From Planctomycetota bacterium (GTDB lineage: Bacteria; Planctomycetota; Planctomycetia; Planctomycetales; Planctomycetaceae): a stretch of 64,000 bases of DNA. How positions within the stretch are numbered: the first letter of the stretch is position 1; each line of letters starts with the position of its first letter. Position numbers and translations under genes: made by a program. The notes beneath the pieces are model-generated. The model made no database searches. It was not told the DNA's origin and was given only the letters and a program-made list of their open reading frames with translations. Positions 33,569 through 42,899 of this stretch are shown here, in pieces. The stretch covers positions 62,001-126,000 of the forward strand of contig JACTNB010000024.1 in the NCBI GenBank assembly GCA_014584345.1, in the 5' to 3' direction.

Positions 33569-34608
33569 GCGCGCTTCCGGGGTGTCCCTTGCCTGTTCCA
33601 GAAGGGGAGCAGACGGTCTGTCTGGCGCATGGCGAAGGGGGGCTGTTAACCCGCCGATTGATTCGGGACAGAATTCAACGCGTACTGTCCAATCCCGTAC
33701 TCGATCAACTGGCGGACGCCAATCAGATCGAGCTGGGCTCGCCGCGCCTGTTTTGCACGACGGATACATTCGTGGTTTCTCCCCAGTTTTTCCCCGGGGG
33801 AGATATCGGCTCGCTGGCGGTGTATGGGACGGTTAATGATCTGTTGGTCAGCGGAGCCGTACCGGTCTGCCTCAGCCTCGGGTTGATTCTCGAAGAAGGC
33901 CTCCCCTTGACCGAACTCGATCGCATCCTGGCGAGTATACAGTCGGCTTGCCAAGAATGCTGCATCTATGTTGCCACCGGCGACACCAAGGTGGTACCAC
34001 GAGGCCAGTGCGACCGCATTTACATCAACACCACAGGGTTGGGGCGCCCGCGCGACACCATGCCCCCGGGGCCGAATGCGCTGCGTCCGGGAGATGTCCT
34101 GTTGCTGACGGGCAACATCGCACAGCATGGTATTGCCATCCTGGCGGAACGCGAGAACCTGGGACTGACTCCTGGTCCACGCAGTGATTCCAAATCGCTG
34201 GCGGGCGAGGTAGCTTGTCTGCTCCCCTGGTTTTCCGCGGTGCGGGCTCTGCGCGATCCCACACGCGGGGGAGTTGCGGCTGTTTGCCAGGAATGGGCGG
34301 AGGCGTCGCGGTGTACTCTCTCGCTGGACGAAACCTGCCTGCCGGTCTCTCCCGAGGCACGGGCGGTTTGCGAACTGCTGGGACTGGACCCCCTGCATAT
34401 CGCTGGCGAAGGGAACATGCTGCTGGGCGTGGACTCTGCCGTGGCGGAGCAGATCGCCGCCGCGCTGCGCGGAGCGGGTTATACGGAAGCGGCCATCATC
34501 GGCAAGGTGCGGCCGCGCGATCTGGTTCCCGTGACCGTGGTCACTTCGCTGGGGCACGAACGCCCGCTGGTCGAACCGCTGGGCGCCCCCTTGCCCCGCA
34601 TTTGCTGA
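33565..34608 (+). CDS. hypE: Carbamoyl dehydratase HypE
   Basis: A 347-residue member of the PurM/AIR synthase-like family with the ATP-binding region ELGSPRLFCTTDTFVVSPQFFPGGDIGSLAVYGTVNDLLVSGA and DPTRGGVAAVCQE. The C-terminus ends PRIC with the acceptor cysteine that carries the thiocarbamate made by HypF, later dehydrated to thiocyanate. It ends the compact hyp block. The 158-bp gap to the next gene holds a promoter. Confidence 0.95.
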   Translation: MSALPGCPLPVPEGEQTVCLAHGEGGLLTRRLIRDRIQRVLSNPVLDQLADANQIELGSPRLFCTTDTFVVSPQFFPGGDIGSLAVYGTVNDLLVSGAVPVCLSLGLILEEGLPLTELDRILASIQSACQECCIYVATGDTKVVPRGQCDRIYINTTGLGRPRDTMPPGPNALRPGDVLLLTGNIAQHGIAILAERENLGLTPGPRSDSKSLAGEVACLLPWFSAVRALRDPTRGGVAAVCQEWAEASRCTLSLDETCLPVSPEARAVCELLGLDPLHIAGEGNMLLGVDSAVAEQIAAALRGAGYTEAAIIGKVRPRDLVPVTVVTSLGHERPLVEPLGAPLPRIC

Positions 34609-34668
34609 GGGAGGACTGTTCCGCCAATTCCGCGCGTCGGGCTGGAGTCTGGCGTCTGCGGGTGTGCT

Positions 34669-34698
34669 TTGCATTCCCGGGCAGGACTGGCCTAAAAT
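34669..34698 (+). promoter_or_regulatory. Likely sigma-70 promoter for PEP synthase
   Basis: TTGCAT (34669-34674) and TAAAAT (34693-34698) with an 18-base spacer, 69 bp before the PEP synthase start. The -10 match is five of six, and no stem-loop lies between. Confidence 0.5.
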
Positions 34699-34766
34699 AG
34701 GGGCAGGGCAGGTCGCGCCAAGTGGCCACTCGAACAAACTATCATCCAGTGGAAGGATGTGCCGTC

Positions 34767-37190
34767 ATGACGAATTCCAGCAAGTCTTCGCGCAATTACA
34801 TTCGCTGGTTCGAGGAACTCTCCATCGAGGACGTGGCGCTGGTGGGAGGCAAAAATGCCTCGTTGGGAGAAATGTATCGGGAATTGACCCCCGAGGGGAT
34901 TCTGGTTCCCAACGGCTTTGCCGTCACCGCCGAGGCCTATCACGCGTTTCTCGCCGCCACGGGTGTGGACCAGCAGATCCAGCGGATTCTGGCGGACCTG
35001 AATACCGACGATATTGCCAATTTGCAGGAGCGGGGGCACGCAGCCCGGCAGGCGATCCTCGATGCCGAAATGCCCCAGGATCTGCAACGGCAGATTGTCG
35101 AAGCGTATCGCGAATTGAGTGGGTCGCGCGGCGATGTGGATGTCGCCGTCCGCAGCAGCGCCACGGCGGAGGATCTGCCCGACGCCAGTTTCGCGGGCCA
35201 GCAGGAAACACTGTTGAATGTGCGCGGGCCGCGGATTCTGTTGGAAACCTGCCGCCGTTGCTTTGCCTCACTGTTTACCGATCGGGCCATATCCTATCGT
35301 CAAAAGCGGAACTACAACCATTTCACGATCGGTCTGTCGATCGGCGTGCAGTTGATGGTCCGTTCGGACCTGGCCTGTTCGGGGGTGATGTTCTCGATCG
35401 ATACCGAATCGGGATTTCGTAATGCCGTGTTGATCAACGCGGCATACGGGCTGGGAGAAAACGTGGTGCAGGGCTCGGTCAATCCGGACGAGTTCTACAT
35501 TTTCAAGCCGACGCTGCTCGGCGATGCGAAGTATCGTCCCATCATCCAGCGGCGCCTGGGGACGAAGGAATTCAAGCTGGTTTACGATATCGGTGGCAAC
35601 CGGCTGACAAAAAATGTTCCCGTGGAACCGGAGGAACGGCAGCGCTACTGCATCAGCGACGACGATCTGCTGCAACTGGCGCGCTGGGCCTGCCGCATCG
35701 AACAGCATTACTCCGGGAAACGACAAGCCGATTGCCCGATGGACATGGAATGGGCCAAGGACGGGATCACCGGGCAGCTCTACATCGTGCAGGCCCGCCC
35801 GGAAACCGTCCAGTCCCGCAAGCAGACGGATGTGCTGGAAACCTACCGGCTCAAACAACCGGGCCAGGTGCTCGTACAAGGGCGCTCGGTCGGTGAAAAA
35901 ATTTCCGTGGGCCGGGTGCGCGTCATCGATTCCCCGGCCGGACTGTCTCAATTTCAACCCGGCGAAGTTCTCGTTACCGACAAAACCGATCCCGACTGGG
36001 AACCGACTATGAAAAAGGCGGCGGGGATCGTTACCAATCGGGGCGGGCGTACGTGTCATGCGGCCATCGTCAGCCGGGAACTGGGCGTGCCGGCGATCGT
36101 CGGCACGGAAAATGGAACCGAGCTGCTCAGCGATGGGCAGGATGTCACCCTCAGTTGTGCAGAAGGGGATGCGGGATTTGTGTACGCTGGACAACTCGAA
36201 TTCGAACGGGAATCGATCCCGCTGGATGAACACCAGCGCCCCCGTACCCGCATCATGATGAATCTTGCCAATCCCGAGGAAGCCTTTCGCCTGTCGCTGA
36301 TCCCCAACGATGGCGTGGGGCTGGCGCGCGAGGAATTCATCATCACGCACATGATCGGCATTCATCCCCTGGCCCTGCTGAATTACGATCGCATCACCGA
36401 CGCCGATGCCAAGGCCCGGATTGACGAATTGACTCGGGGCTACCCCCACAAGCCCGATTTCTTCGTGGAACGACTCGCCGAAGGCGTCGCAATGATTGCC
36501 GCGGCGTTCTTCCCCAAGGATGTGATCTTGAGGCTCAGCGATTTCAAAACCAACGAATACGCCAATCTGATTGGTGGTCGGCCGTATGAACCGGTCGAGG
36601 AAAACCCGATGATCGGCTTCCGGGGGGCTTCACGGTATTACGACGAACGCTATCGGGCCGGTTTTGCCCTGGAGTGTCAAGCCATTCTGCGCGTGCGCGA
36701 ACAGATGGGGCTGCACAACCTCAAGGTGATGATCCCCTTCTGCCGCACCGTCGAGGAAGGCCGACGCGTCATTCGGGAAATGGCTGACAACGGCTTGCGC
36801 CAGGGAGAAAACGGTCTCGAAATCTACGTGATGTGCGAAATCCCCAGCAACGTCATTATTGCAGAGCAGTTCGCCGAAATCTTCGACGGTTTTTCGATCG
36901 GCTCGAACGATCTCACTCAGTTGACCTTGGGGGTCGACCGCGATTCCGAAATCATCGCGCACCTGTTCGACGAACGAAACCCCGCCGTCAAGCAGATGAT
37001 TGCCGACGTGATCCGCAAGGCACGTGCCGCCGGGCGAAAAATCGGCATCTGCGGACAGGCCCCCAGCGATTACCCCGAATTCGCGGAGTTCCTGGTGGAA
37101 CAGGGGATCGACAGTATCTCCCTGAACCCCGATACCGTTTTGAAAACGACCTTGCGAGTCTTGCGGCACGAACAACAGACACAATCCTGA
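34767..37190 (+). CDS. ppsA: Phosphoenolpyruvate synthase (pyruvate, water dikinase)
   Basis: An 807-residue enzyme converting pyruvate, ATP and water to PEP, AMP and phosphate. ATG 34767 follows AAGGA. The ATP-grasp domain (about 1-360) starts FEELSIEDVALVGGKNASLGEMYREL; the phosphohistidine swivelling domain carries catalytic His431 in GGRTCHAAIVSRELG; the barrel domain carries RLSDFKTNEYANLIGG, ENPMIGFRGASRY and the GSNDLTQLTLGVDRD motif, and the C-terminus has GICGQAPSD with the catalytic cysteine. PPDK would differ in the linker and motif, so PpsA is preferred. Followed 24 bp later by the CBS protein. Confidence 0.9.
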   Translation: MTNSSKSSRNYIRWFEELSIEDVALVGGKNASLGEMYRELTPEGILVPNGFAVTAEAYHAFLAATGVDQQIQRILADLNTDDIANLQERGHAARQAILDAEMPQDLQRQIVEAYRELSGSRGDVDVAVRSSATAEDLPDASFAGQQETLLNVRGPRILLETCRRCFASLFTDRAISYRQKRNYNHFTIGLSIGVQLMVRSDLACSGVMFSIDTESGFRNAVLINAAYGLGENVVQGSVNPDEFYIFKPTLLGDAKYRPIIQRRLGTKEFKLVYDIGGNRLTKNVPVEPEERQRYCISDDDLLQLARWACRIEQHYSGKRQADCPMDMEWAKDGITGQLYIVQARPETVQSRKQTDVLETYRLKQPGQVLVQGRSVGEKISVGRVRVIDSPAGLSQFQPGEVLVTDKTDPDWEPTMKKAAGIVTNRGGRTCHAAIVSRELGVPAIVGTENGTELLSDGQDVTLSCAEGDAGFVYAGQLEFERESIPLDEHQRPRTRIMMNLANPEEAFRLSLIPNDGVGLAREEFIITHMIGIHPLALLNYDRITDADAKARIDELTRGYPHKPDFFVERLAEGVAMIAAAFFPKDVILRLSDFKTNEYANLIGGRPYEPVEENPMIGFRGASRYYDERYRAGFALECQAILRVREQMGLHNLKVMIPFCRTVEEGRRVIREMADNGLRQGENGLEIYVMCEIPSNVIIAEQFAEIFDGFSIGSNDLTQLTLGVDRDSEIIAHLFDERNPAVKQMIADVIRKARAAGRKIGICGQAPSDYPEFAEFLVEQGIDSISLNPDTVLKTTLRVLRHEQQTQS

Positions 37191-37213
37191 TTAACCCACA
37201 CGGAGAGAAACCC

Positions 37214-37723
37214 ATGACACAGGCCACAAAAACACCGACTGCGTCCAGCTTCATGAACACCCAGGCAAAAACCATTGCCCCCGATCTGCCGCTGCGCGAG
37301 ATCGTGCAGTATCTGCGCGAGCACGAACTTTCCAACGTGCCGGTCGTCGATACCCAGGCCGGGGGAAAACCGCTGTTTCTCGGGTTCATTACGGAAGCCG
37401 ACTGTCTGCATTATCTGGCGAATGAAATTTTTTACGGCAGTCCCGCCCCCCGCTATATCGCGGAGATGATCATGCAGCGGCACCCGATTTGCGTCGGGCC
37501 GGATGTCGATCTGTTCGAGCTGGTTTCCATATTCGAGAGCCATCGTCTGCGGCATCTCCCCGTACTGGATGGCGAGAAGCATTTACTGGGCATCGTTAGC
37601 CGGCGCGACATCCTGCACGCCCTGCACGATTACTACGAAAACTTCCTGCAGAAAGCCGAAAGCGAACGCCACCCCATCGATCTGCGCAAACTGCTCAACC
37701 TGAGGTTCTTCTGGCAGACCTGA
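37214..37723 (+). CDS. Two-CBS-domain protein
   Basis: A 169-residue cytoplasmic protein starting at ATG 37214 with GGAGAG upstream. It is made of two CBS repeats: FMNTQAKTIAPDLPLREIVQYLREHELSNVPVVDTQ...GFITEADCLHYL and MIMQRHPICVGPDVDLFELVSIFESHRLRHLPVLDGEKHLLGIVSRRDILHALHDY. Such pairs bind adenine nucleotides and report energy state. It follows ppsA by 24 bp, so the two are likely co-transcribed; the CBS protein may regulate PEP synthase activity or respond to its AMP product. No fused output domain. Confidence 0.85.
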   Translation: MTQATKTPTASSFMNTQAKTIAPDLPLREIVQYLREHELSNVPVVDTQAGGKPLFLGFITEADCLHYLANEIFYGSPAPRYIAEMIMQRHPICVGPDVDLFELVSIFESHRLRHLPVLDGEKHLLGIVSRRDILHALHDYYENFLQKAESERHPIDLRKLLNLRFFWQT

Positions 37724-37778
37724 CTCGCATTTCCCGCCTGCTTGCTCGTGTGGGACATCTGTCGCGAAAATGCAAAAA

Positions 37779-37809
37779 ACTAGCCGCGCCCGCGAGGAAG
37801 CGGGCCACG
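37779..37809 (+). repeat. Half copy of the 140-bp element family
   Basis: ACTAGCCGCGCCCGCGAGGA... at 37779-37809 matches the left terminal repeat. A related interior piece follows (CGCTGGAGTGGAGCAC near 37838), but no right terminal repeat is seen, so this is a truncated or diverged member. Confidence 0.65.
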
Positions 37810-37991
37810 TTCGAGCCACGCATGCAGCGCAGTGTTCCGCTGGAGTGGAGCACAACACGAAGGATGCGGTTCAAGTTCGCCAATCGTATATTTGTTATAT
37901 CGAGAGGTTTGTTTCCTGGAACACCGCTTTAAAGTGTTGTTTCCACACAAGGCGGATGTAATTTGCCCACGCTTTCTGGAAGGCGTCCCCC

Positions 37992-39129
37992 ATGAGACGG
38001 GCTCTGATCCTGTTATTGCTGCTCTGTAGTGCTCAGTTGGCGGCGGCAGCCGAAATCCAGCAAATCTGGTTGTCGCATAAATCGAACGAGCCAGACAAGA
38101 TGGTGATCAATTGGCTGTCGGAACATCCAGGGGATTCTGTGGTCCATTTCGGGCGGACGCCCGACTGCGAGGAACAGGTCCGCATCGAAGGTCAGACTAC
38201 GCTGCATCACGTGGAAATCCCTCTGCGGGAAAGGGATGTGCACTATCATTACCGTGTGGCCACGGGGGACCAGCAATCCACCACGGGGGCATTCAAGGCC
38301 TATCCCACCGACGTGTTGCGCGTGGCCGTCGTGGCCGACTGGCAGGGGCGCCCCGATCCTTACGGCCCTGAGGCGCGACAATCCGCATCTGCTGCTGACG
38401 GCGGGAGATAATATCGACAACGTCTGGCCCAGGTGTGGCGTGGAAGGGAAGCGGGATTGTGTGCAGGCGTATGCGGACCTCGTTGCGGATTACCCCGATC
38501 TGTTCCGATCTACTCCATTCATGCCCGCGCTGGGGAATCATGATCGCCAAATTCGTCCCCGGGGATCCGCCCCCCCGAGCGAGCCCGTGTACGATCTCGA
38601 GGCGACCGCGTTTCGTAAATTCTTCGAACTGCCCGACGACGAATGGAAGTGGCGTTTCGACATTCCCGAATTCGATCTGCGCTTAATGGCCCTCGACTTC
38701 CATCACATCTCCGACTTCGGTACCACCTGGCAAAGCTGCCAGCCTTTCGACGAAAACTCCGAACAGTTTCTCTGGTATCGCAAGTGGATGGCCGAACCGC
38801 GCCGTTTCGTGGTCACGATCTACAACGAACGGAATGCCAGTGTCCGCGGCCAGGCGGGGGGGCAATGGCGGGAACTGTTTCAACGGGGTACACTCTGCAT
38901 CACCGGGTATGGTCATTATGCGGAACGCAGTGAACTGGATGGGTGCGTGTACTACAACACGTCGCTGCAAGGGCGGGGAAATCGGTATCCCGATCCCCAC
39001 TCCCGGTTTCTCGCGGGCGAGGACAATTACACGCTGCTTACGGTAACCCGTGCAGGCAATCTGGTGGTGGAACTCAAGAACCTGCAAGGCGAGGTGCTGG
39101 ACCGCCGGGAATTCCCTCGGCACAAATAA
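37992..39129 (+). pseudogene. Exported metallophosphoesterase interrupted by a frameshift
   Basis: Two reading frames together make one protein. The first (37992-38411) has a signal peptide (MRRALILLLLLCSAQLAAAAEI) and a purple-acid-phosphatase-type N-terminal domain ending LRVAVVADWQG; the second continues from about 38350 with ILTALRRDNPHLLLTAGDNIDN, ALGNHD, and a carboxy part ending EFPRHK at 39129. The family motifs DxxG (ADWQG), GDN and GNHD are split by one extra base in the CCCC or GATCCTT region at 38351-38360. It could be a sequencing error, a true pseudogene or, less likely, programmed frameshifting. If intact it would be an exported phosphatase of about 378 residues. Confidence 0.7.
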
Positions 39130-39231
39130 CGGGCCGTCGCGACATGGTTCCAGGAACACAACCGGGAGATCGCCTGGGTTTTGCCCGGATTTCTCACCCG
39201 GGTCAATAAAACAGGATTGCTGACTTCGACG

Positions 39232-39371
39232 AACTAGCCGTGCCCGTCAGGAAGCGGGCCAGACTGGGGCTCGGTTTTTTTGCAATACATTGCCAGAATT
39301 GATGTTGTGTCCAAGGAGTGTTCCTCGGGGAACCGCCCGCATGGCCCGCTTCCTGACGGGCGCGGCTAGTT
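39232..39371. repeat. 140-bp element with 30-bp terminal inverted repeats (copy 1)
   Basis: Left end AACTAGCCGTGCCCGTCAGG... (39232-39261) and right end the reverse complement (39342-39371) agree at 29 of 30 positions. The interior has no gene. It fills most of the 299-bp gap between the metallophosphoesterase and the thioredoxin-like gene. The same terminal repeats occur at 54509 and 60761. Confidence 0.8.
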
Positions 39372-39428
39372 TTTCAGGCACTTTCGTGACAAGATTTACC
39401 GCATTGGCAAGTTTGTGAGAAATGCGGT

Positions 39429-40070
39429 TTAGCGACCGCCCCGTTCCCGCTTGTAACGGATCAGACAGCCGATGGGTGGTGTTTCCGCCACTTCGATTGG
39501 TTTGCCATCCAGCACCGCCTGGACCGCCAGCGCCACATGTTCCCGCGTGACCTTGGAGGCATCGGTGTTGTCATCGAACGCACCCATGTAAACGACGCGG
39601 CGTTCGGCATCGAGCACGAAAAACTCGGGAGTCCGCAGTGCGCCGTATTGCTTGCCCGTCTGCTGCGATTCATCGAACAGGTAATGGAACGGAAACTGTT
39701 GTTCCGTCGCCCGTTTCCGCATTTCTTCCAGGGAATCCGCCTCCACGAGGTTACAGTTAATCGCCACCACCGCCACTTCACGGTCGCGGGTTCCCTTGGC
39801 CACGGCCGCAGCCAGCCGCCGGGTCAACGTGCTCAGCCGCTCTTCGTAATCAACCGCATAGGGGCAACTGTTGCAGGTAAACACGAGCACCATGGCACGG
39901 GCCTGCTTGAAATCCTCCAGGGAATACGCCTTGCCATCCGTACCCGGCAGTTTCTGGAAATTCGGGGCTTGATCCCCAATGTTCAACTTCTGATTGAATT
40001 CGCCCGCGCAAGCCGGCGACATCGCTCCCAGGCAGGCCAGACACACTGTCAGTCCCCATGCTATTTTCAC
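39429..40070 (-). CDS. Exported thioredoxin-fold (redoxin) protein
   Basis: A 213-residue protein with signal peptide MKIAWGLTVCLACLGAMSPACA. The mature part follows the AhpC/TSA-redoxin pattern: LNIGDQAPNFQKLPGTDGKAYSLEDFKQARAMVLVFTCNSCPYAVDYEERL, with a CxxC (CNSC) active site, then VAVVAINCNLVEADSLEEMRKR and FPFHYLFDESQQTGKQYGALRTPEFFVLDAERRVVYMGAFDDN. It lies 29 bp behind the PQQ-propeller gene on the same strand, so they form an operon. Probably a periplasmic thiol-disulfide or peroxide reductase. Confidence 0.85.
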   Translation of the reverse strand: MKIAWGLTVCLACLGAMSPACAGEFNQKLNIGDQAPNFQKLPGTDGKAYSLEDFKQARAMVLVFTCNSCPYAVDYEERLSTLTRRLAAAVAKGTRDREVAVVAINCNLVEADSLEEMRKRATEQQFPFHYLFDESQQTGKQYGALRTPEFFVLDAERRVVYMGAFDDNTDASKVTREHVALAVQAVLDGKPIEVAETPPIGCLIRYKRERGGR

Positions 40071-40099
40071 CGATAATACTCCTTTTCCCTGTGCTAACG

Positions 40100-41413
40100 T
40101 TATTCACCCAGACAGACGAGTTGTTCCTTGCGACCAGTTCCGCTTCTTCGACCGATCCTCAGGTACAGCCTGCTTTCCTTGACCGCTCCGCTGGTGTAGC
40201 AGTCGTCTCCCAGTTTATTCACCGCCACTTCTTCGTAAAACTTCGGGTTGGCCCGAAACACGTAGGTTTGCCCCGACAGATTCGAAACATAAATCAAACC
40301 ATTGCACACGATCGGGGAGGCACTGAAACTCCCTCCCAGCCGCTGTTTCCATTGTTCCTGCCCGTCGGCCACGCTCCAGCAGGTGGCAAATCCGTCGTCC
40401 GACACACCATAGAGAAACTCGCCGAACACCAGCAACGAGGGCTCATACAGACGGTCGTTCGTGCTCCACTGCAGCCGACCACTCCCGTCCAGGCAGACGG
40501 TCTGCCGCCCCGGGAAGCCGCCACTGGCGAACACTCGATCCGCCGTCGCCACCACGGTGCCGCACGTCGCCTTCGCGGTCCCCGGAGAATTCCACAACAG
40601 GTCGCCCGTGGCAGGGTTGTAACTTGTAACCTGCTCGCTGCCGGTGATCACCAGTTGGTCCCGACCCTGGAGCGCCACCACTGCCGGAGAGGAAAACGTG
40701 TTCTCCGCGGGGCGGGCCACCCGCCAGGCGATCGCTCCTGTTTCGCGGTCCAGGGCCACCAGATACCCGCCTCCCTTGTTATCGCCCGCCACAATCACCA
40801 GCGACTGATACAGCAGCGGAGAAGGCGCGTACCCGAAAACAGAAATGAAATCCCCCACGTCCTGTTCCCAGACCGTTTTTCCCGAATAAACGTCGAGGGC
40901 CGAGACGATGATTTTACCGGAATTCAGAAACGCACAGTACACCCGCGCGCCGTCGCTCGCCAGCGTCGGATTGGCATGGGTGCTTTTGTGGTGCATTTCG
41001 CCCGTGCCCGGAAATCCCCCCTGATGCAAGACCCGCGACCAGACCTGCAACCCGTCCTGCCGCCGATAAGCCACCACGGACTGCTCCTGCGCTGTTTCCT
41101 CTGCCGTGGGGAGCAGGATCCAGTCGCCAATCACGATGGGCGAACCATGCCCGCGGCCAGGCACGTCGACCTGCCAGAGGACATTTTGCGTTTCACTCCA
41201 GGTGGTCAGCAAGGGCTGATCGGGAACGTGTCCATTCCCCGAAGGTCCCCGCCAACTGGACCATTCCGAGGATAAGGCGGACAGATCATCTGCTCGCACC
41301 GCTGCCCCCCCGGTGGCCGCGCTCACCTCCTGCACAGGCGCACTCTTTGCACACCCGCTTTGCGGCAGCAAAAACATTCCAGCCAGCAACCACAACAGAG
41401 AGCGTAATGGCAT
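40100..41413 (-). CDS. PQQ-type beta-propeller lipoprotein
   Basis: A 437-residue exported protein with a lipobox LLPQSGC at residues 15-21. The mature part repeats the propeller blade pattern (WRGPSGNGHVPDQPLLTTWSETQNVLWQVDVPGRGHGSPIVIGDWILLP; YLVALDRETGAIAWRV; SYNPATGDLLWNS; TVCLDGSGRLQWST; CWSVADGQEQWKQ). Such outer proteins are common in planctomycetes and often do not bind PQQ. Its function is unknown; co-transcription with the redoxin suggests a redox or cell-envelope role. Confidence 0.8.
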   Translation of the reverse strand: MPLRSLLWLLAGMFLLPQSGCAKSAPVQEVSAATGGAAVRADDLSALSSEWSSWRGPSGNGHVPDQPLLTTWSETQNVLWQVDVPGRGHGSPIVIGDWILLPTAEETAQEQSVVAYRRQDGLQVWSRVLHQGGFPGTGEMHHKSTHANPTLASDGARVYCAFLNSGKIIVSALDVYSGKTVWEQDVGDFISVFGYAPSPLLYQSLVIVAGDNKGGGYLVALDRETGAIAWRVARPAENTFSSPAVVALQGRDQLVITGSEQVTSYNPATGDLLWNSPGTAKATCGTVVATADRVFASGGFPGRQTVCLDGSGRLQWSTNDRLYEPSLLVFGEFLYGVSDDGFATCWSVADGQEQWKQRLGGSFSASPIVCNGLIYVSNLSGQTYVFRANPKFYEEVAVNKLGDDCYTSGAVKESRLYLRIGRRSGTGRKEQLVCLGE

Positions 41414-41668
41414 AGAGACCTCGCATTGTCGTTTCTTACACGCGTGTTCGGAATTGCATAATACCCGAAACCGACATACCGCGCAAGCACGCCCCCAGTT
41501 CGGAGATCTGGAAAATCTTCATCGCAGGATAAAATCGGGTCTTTGCAAATTCGGTGATATCAGCGACAATAAAACACGGAATACAATATGTGGCGATCCC
41601 TCTCGGGGGCGAAATTCCCCCCTGTTTTATGCCCGTGACCAGTCCCTGTCGCACGTCGGGAGTTCTGT

Positions 41669-42508
41669 ATGCCGACGAGGCCAATGATGTCCACTGACAA
41701 TTGGATTACTGCTGTACTTTCGCTGCGTAGCGCACGCCGGATCGTGATCTTTTCCGGCGCGGGGATCTCCGAAGAGAGTGGCATCCCTACGTTTCGGGAC
41801 GTGGGGGGATTCTGGGAAGAATTTCCGCCAGAAGATTTCGCCTATTGGGAAGGCTTGCTGGGCAAACTGCTGAGTGAGCCGCGCCGCGTGGCTCAGTTCG
41901 CCTGGAATGTGATCGACCCCATCGCCCGTGCCAGGCCGAATGTGGCCCATCTGGCAGGGGCGGAAATCGAAAAATTCACCTCCGCCGTGGTCATCACCCA
42001 AAACATCGATGGCCTCCACCAGGATGCCGGGTCGTCCCAGGTCCTCGAGTTGCACGGTTCCCTGCTCGAAGTGATCAACGTCGCCGATCGCAAAATCGTC
42101 AAGCGGTTTGAAAGGGACGATCTGCTGATTATTGCCGATGCGCTGCATCGTTACGCCGAGAAGGAAATCTCGTTGATGACTCTGGTGATGCAATTGCGCC
42201 GGCTTTATCCTTTCGATTTTCGTGGACGTCATCAGCCCAATCTCGTCCTGTTCGGCGACGCGATGGCGGAACCGGCCTGGACGCATGCCTGTTCCGCGGT
42301 GGAAAACTGCGACGTGCTGATAGCGATCGGCACGTCCGGTTCCGTCTTTCCCGCAGCCTTTCTTCCGGGCAGGGCCGAATTGGCAGGCGCGACCGTAATC
42401 TCCATCAGCCCAACGCCCTGCGATGGCTGCTGGCTGCAGGGAACCGCCGGAGAAATTCTGCCCCACCTCGTCTCGGCTGCCTGGCCTCAGCACACCCTGG
42501 GTGCCTGA
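41669..42508 (+). CDS. Sirtuin (Sir2-family) without zinc cysteines
   Basis: A 279-residue NAD-dependent enzyme starting at ATG 41669 with GGGAG upstream. Signature motifs: GAGISEESGIPTFR at residues 30-43, TQNIDGLH at 110-117, catalytic His129 in ELHGS, LFGDAMAEP (about 194-202) and GTSGSVFPAA (221-230). Between residues 130 and 200, where sirtuins carry two CxxC pairs binding zinc, there is no cysteine at all; the segment is a helical stretch (KIVKRFERDDLLIIADALHRYAEKEISLMTLVMQLRRLY). The NAD site is intact, so it may be a deacylase or ADP-ribosyltransferase-like variant. It is alone and divergent from the PQQ/redoxin operon. Confidence 0.85.
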   Translation: MPTRPMMSTDNWITAVLSLRSARRIVIFSGAGISEESGIPTFRDVGGFWEEFPPEDFAYWEGLLGKLLSEPRRVAQFAWNVIDPIARARPNVAHLAGAEIEKFTSAVVITQNIDGLHQDAGSSQVLELHGSLLEVINVADRKIVKRFERDDLLIIADALHRYAEKEISLMTLVMQLRRLYPFDFRGRHQPNLVLFGDAMAEPAWTHACSAVENCDVLIAIGTSGSVFPAAFLPGRAELAGATVISISPTPCDGCWLQGTAGEILPHLVSAAWPQHTLGA

Positions 42509-42899
42509 ACGGCGAAATACCAGGCTCAACGACACGTCCTTTAAGCCCGCAGTCCGCGAAGGGACTTGATCGCGCTGAAGTTGTGTTCCGGAGAATTTGT
42601 GTTGTCTGTTCACGCGCCCGGTCCGCTGCTTCACGGTCCCGGTTGGTGTTCAGGTTTTTTCATTGCATCGCCTGCTCTCGATCACTCGAAAAAAATACAA
42701 GCTGGAAACATTGTGCGAGACTCTCCTGCATTAAGTATTCCAGCAGTCCATTTCGAGCCATGTTAATATTAGGTATGCTGATGCGGGGTGGAAGCCAGCC
42801 GAGCAGCCGAGGATTCAGGCTGCCCTTGATCTGTTGCAGGTTTTCCACCCGACTTGAACTGATCAGCCTTGGATTCCACCAGACCAGAAGGAAATTGCC
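42509..42899. other. Intergenic region without recognisable genes
   Basis: About 390 bases. The short frames lack ribosome binding sites and family resemblance. An AT-rich patch, GTTAATATTAGGTATGCT (about 42762-42779), may hold the promoter of the following gene. No stem-loop of note was seen. Confidence 0.4.

Noticed and set aside
39232..39371. Possible CRISPR or attachment site
   Set aside because: There are only two inverted terminal copies with a non-repeating interior; no spacer array and no cas genes.
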